64,000 nt of DNA, from NCBI GenBank assembly GCA_013399305.1, contig VXAI01000046.1, positions 411,545 to 475,544 of the forward strand, in the 5' to 3' direction. A program made the translations under genes and the position numbers. Below are positions 63,223 through 64,000 of the stretch, one piece after another; positions within the stretch are counted from its first letter, which is position 1; every line of letters begins with the position of its first letter. Below the pieces are notes generated by a model. The model saw nothing but the letters and a program-made list of their open reading frames with translations. It had not been told where the DNA came from and made no database searches. Origin of the DNA: Rostratula benghalensis. Lineage: Eukaryota > Chordata > Aves > Charadriiformes > Rostratulidae.

Positions 63223-64000
63223 GTAAGACCTCAGTTGAGCAAAACAGACACTCCTTGTGGAAAGATTTCATGCTATCAGTTTATAGACCCCATACATTTA
63301 TGGTAAAATTTAAAATTCTCCATGTTTGTTGAACTTTTTCCACCAGGGCAGATTTTGCTTTGCTTATTTCAGCATATTTTCACCATGCAGCCCTACTGGA
63401 CTCTGTTGAACAGCTCCTTGTGGCAGAACACAAGGCTGTTTCCTTAACCATCCACCAGCAAATTCAATAATGTGAAGAATTTCAACAGCTCATTCATGGT
63501 CCAGTTTATTTATGATAAATTTTTCCCTAATGAGATATCACAAGCAGAGATCAAAGAAACTCCAGAGAATTAAATCTCCTCCCGTATTCACACATACAAG
63601 CTGGAAGGTGTCTAGAGAAGAGGAGAAATAGTAGTTGATGCATTAAGACAGTTTGCACTTCCAACATGGAAAATGCTTATAAAGTAAAACCCCACCTCTA
63701 GCAGGAAAAGAATGTCATGAGGAAAAAAGTATTTTTCCTCAAAGGACAGTTTTTATGATCAGGAACAGTTTTTATCATCTGCTCCTGTGAAGCCAGCATG
63801 TCACTTTTCTCCAGAGATCCAAACCCTCCTTGTGCTAACAGGCATAATCTAATAGGGCTATTCAAAGCACAGCTCTCATCACTTCTTTTTTCTTTTTAAT
63901 ACTGGCTGGTTGAGATACCACATTGTTAGAAAAAGTATTTTTCCCTCCCTGTGTTTTAGCACTTGTCTAAAGGATGTAAATTATTGTTTTTGCACTGGTC

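Larger units (their letters stand above)
59303..64000. other. No confident gene; direct repeat and weak exon candidate
   Basis: Unique-looking AT-rich DNA. It holds A12 at 59814-59825, a perfect 21-bp direct repeat (61953-61973 and 62698-62718), and a 42-base splice-bounded segment at 63181-63222. The open frames at 60039-60495 and 62348-62659 on the plus strand show no recognisable domain. No LINE, SINE or LTR signature was seen. Confidence 0.45.

Noticed and set aside
1..64000. CRISPR arrays, bacterial operons, tRNA or rRNA genes
   Set aside because: No regularly spaced repeats, no ribosome-binding-site/ORF organisation, no tRNA box A/B pairs and no rRNA sequence were noticed. All signals are of vertebrate type.

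Overview
This window reads as vertebrate nuclear DNA, most probably from a bird. The sequence is AT-rich, interspersed repeats are sparse, and the recognisable repeats are mainly CR1 non-LTR retrotransposons. The CR1 3' ends are of the bird type (tandem ATTCTATGATTCTA-like termini and the 'GGTTTGGGTTGGAAG...GACCTT' block). There are also ancient amniote repeats: MIR/CORE-SINE-like copies, an L2-type reverse transcriptase fragment and short GGGCC-ended palindromic elements. One retroviral LTR is followed by a tRNA-Lys-type primer binding site. No prokaryotic signal is present: no operons, ribosome binding sites, CRISPR arrays or plasmid/phage genes.

Layout. 1-10,370: no recognisable gene; three MIR-like remnants or candidates (about 4.45, 8.14 kb; a third lies at 22.4 kb), a GGGCC palindromic element (6.85 kb) and a TAATTA-rich AT block (6.2 kb). 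10,370-10,630: isolated endogenous retroviral LTR plus primer binding site, with no internal genes following. 12,650-13,048: plus-strand CR1 with RT motifs and a large internal deletion. 17,138-17,810: two 5'-truncated CR1 copies in head-to-head orientation. 22,440-22,690: best MIR-like copy. 27,080-27,155: possible ancient CR1/L3 3' fragment. 29,459-29,531: second palindromic element. 33,543-33,668: the only stretch that looks like a genuine exon, with an acceptor, a start codon, a signal-peptide-like sequence and a donor. 47,662-47,777: CR1 3' end. 57,330-57,605: degraded L2-type LINE. 58,664-59,302: the best preserved CR1 in the window, minus strand. 61,953 and 62,698: a perfect 21-bp direct repeat. 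Four short runs of N (19,653; 38,290; 44,402; 56,660) mark assembly gaps; two of them directly follow homopolymers.

Interpretation. No multi-exon gene could be reconstructed, so the window is either a gene-poor intergenic region or mostly intron of one long gene. The candidate exon at 33.5 kb would be the first coding exon of a secreted or membrane protein on the plus strand, which would make much of the right half intron 1. That is inference from splice-site and signal-peptide appearance only. Nearly all other open reading frames are short, lack exon boundaries and are what AT-rich noncoding DNA yields by chance. I did not find a convincing novel biological system.
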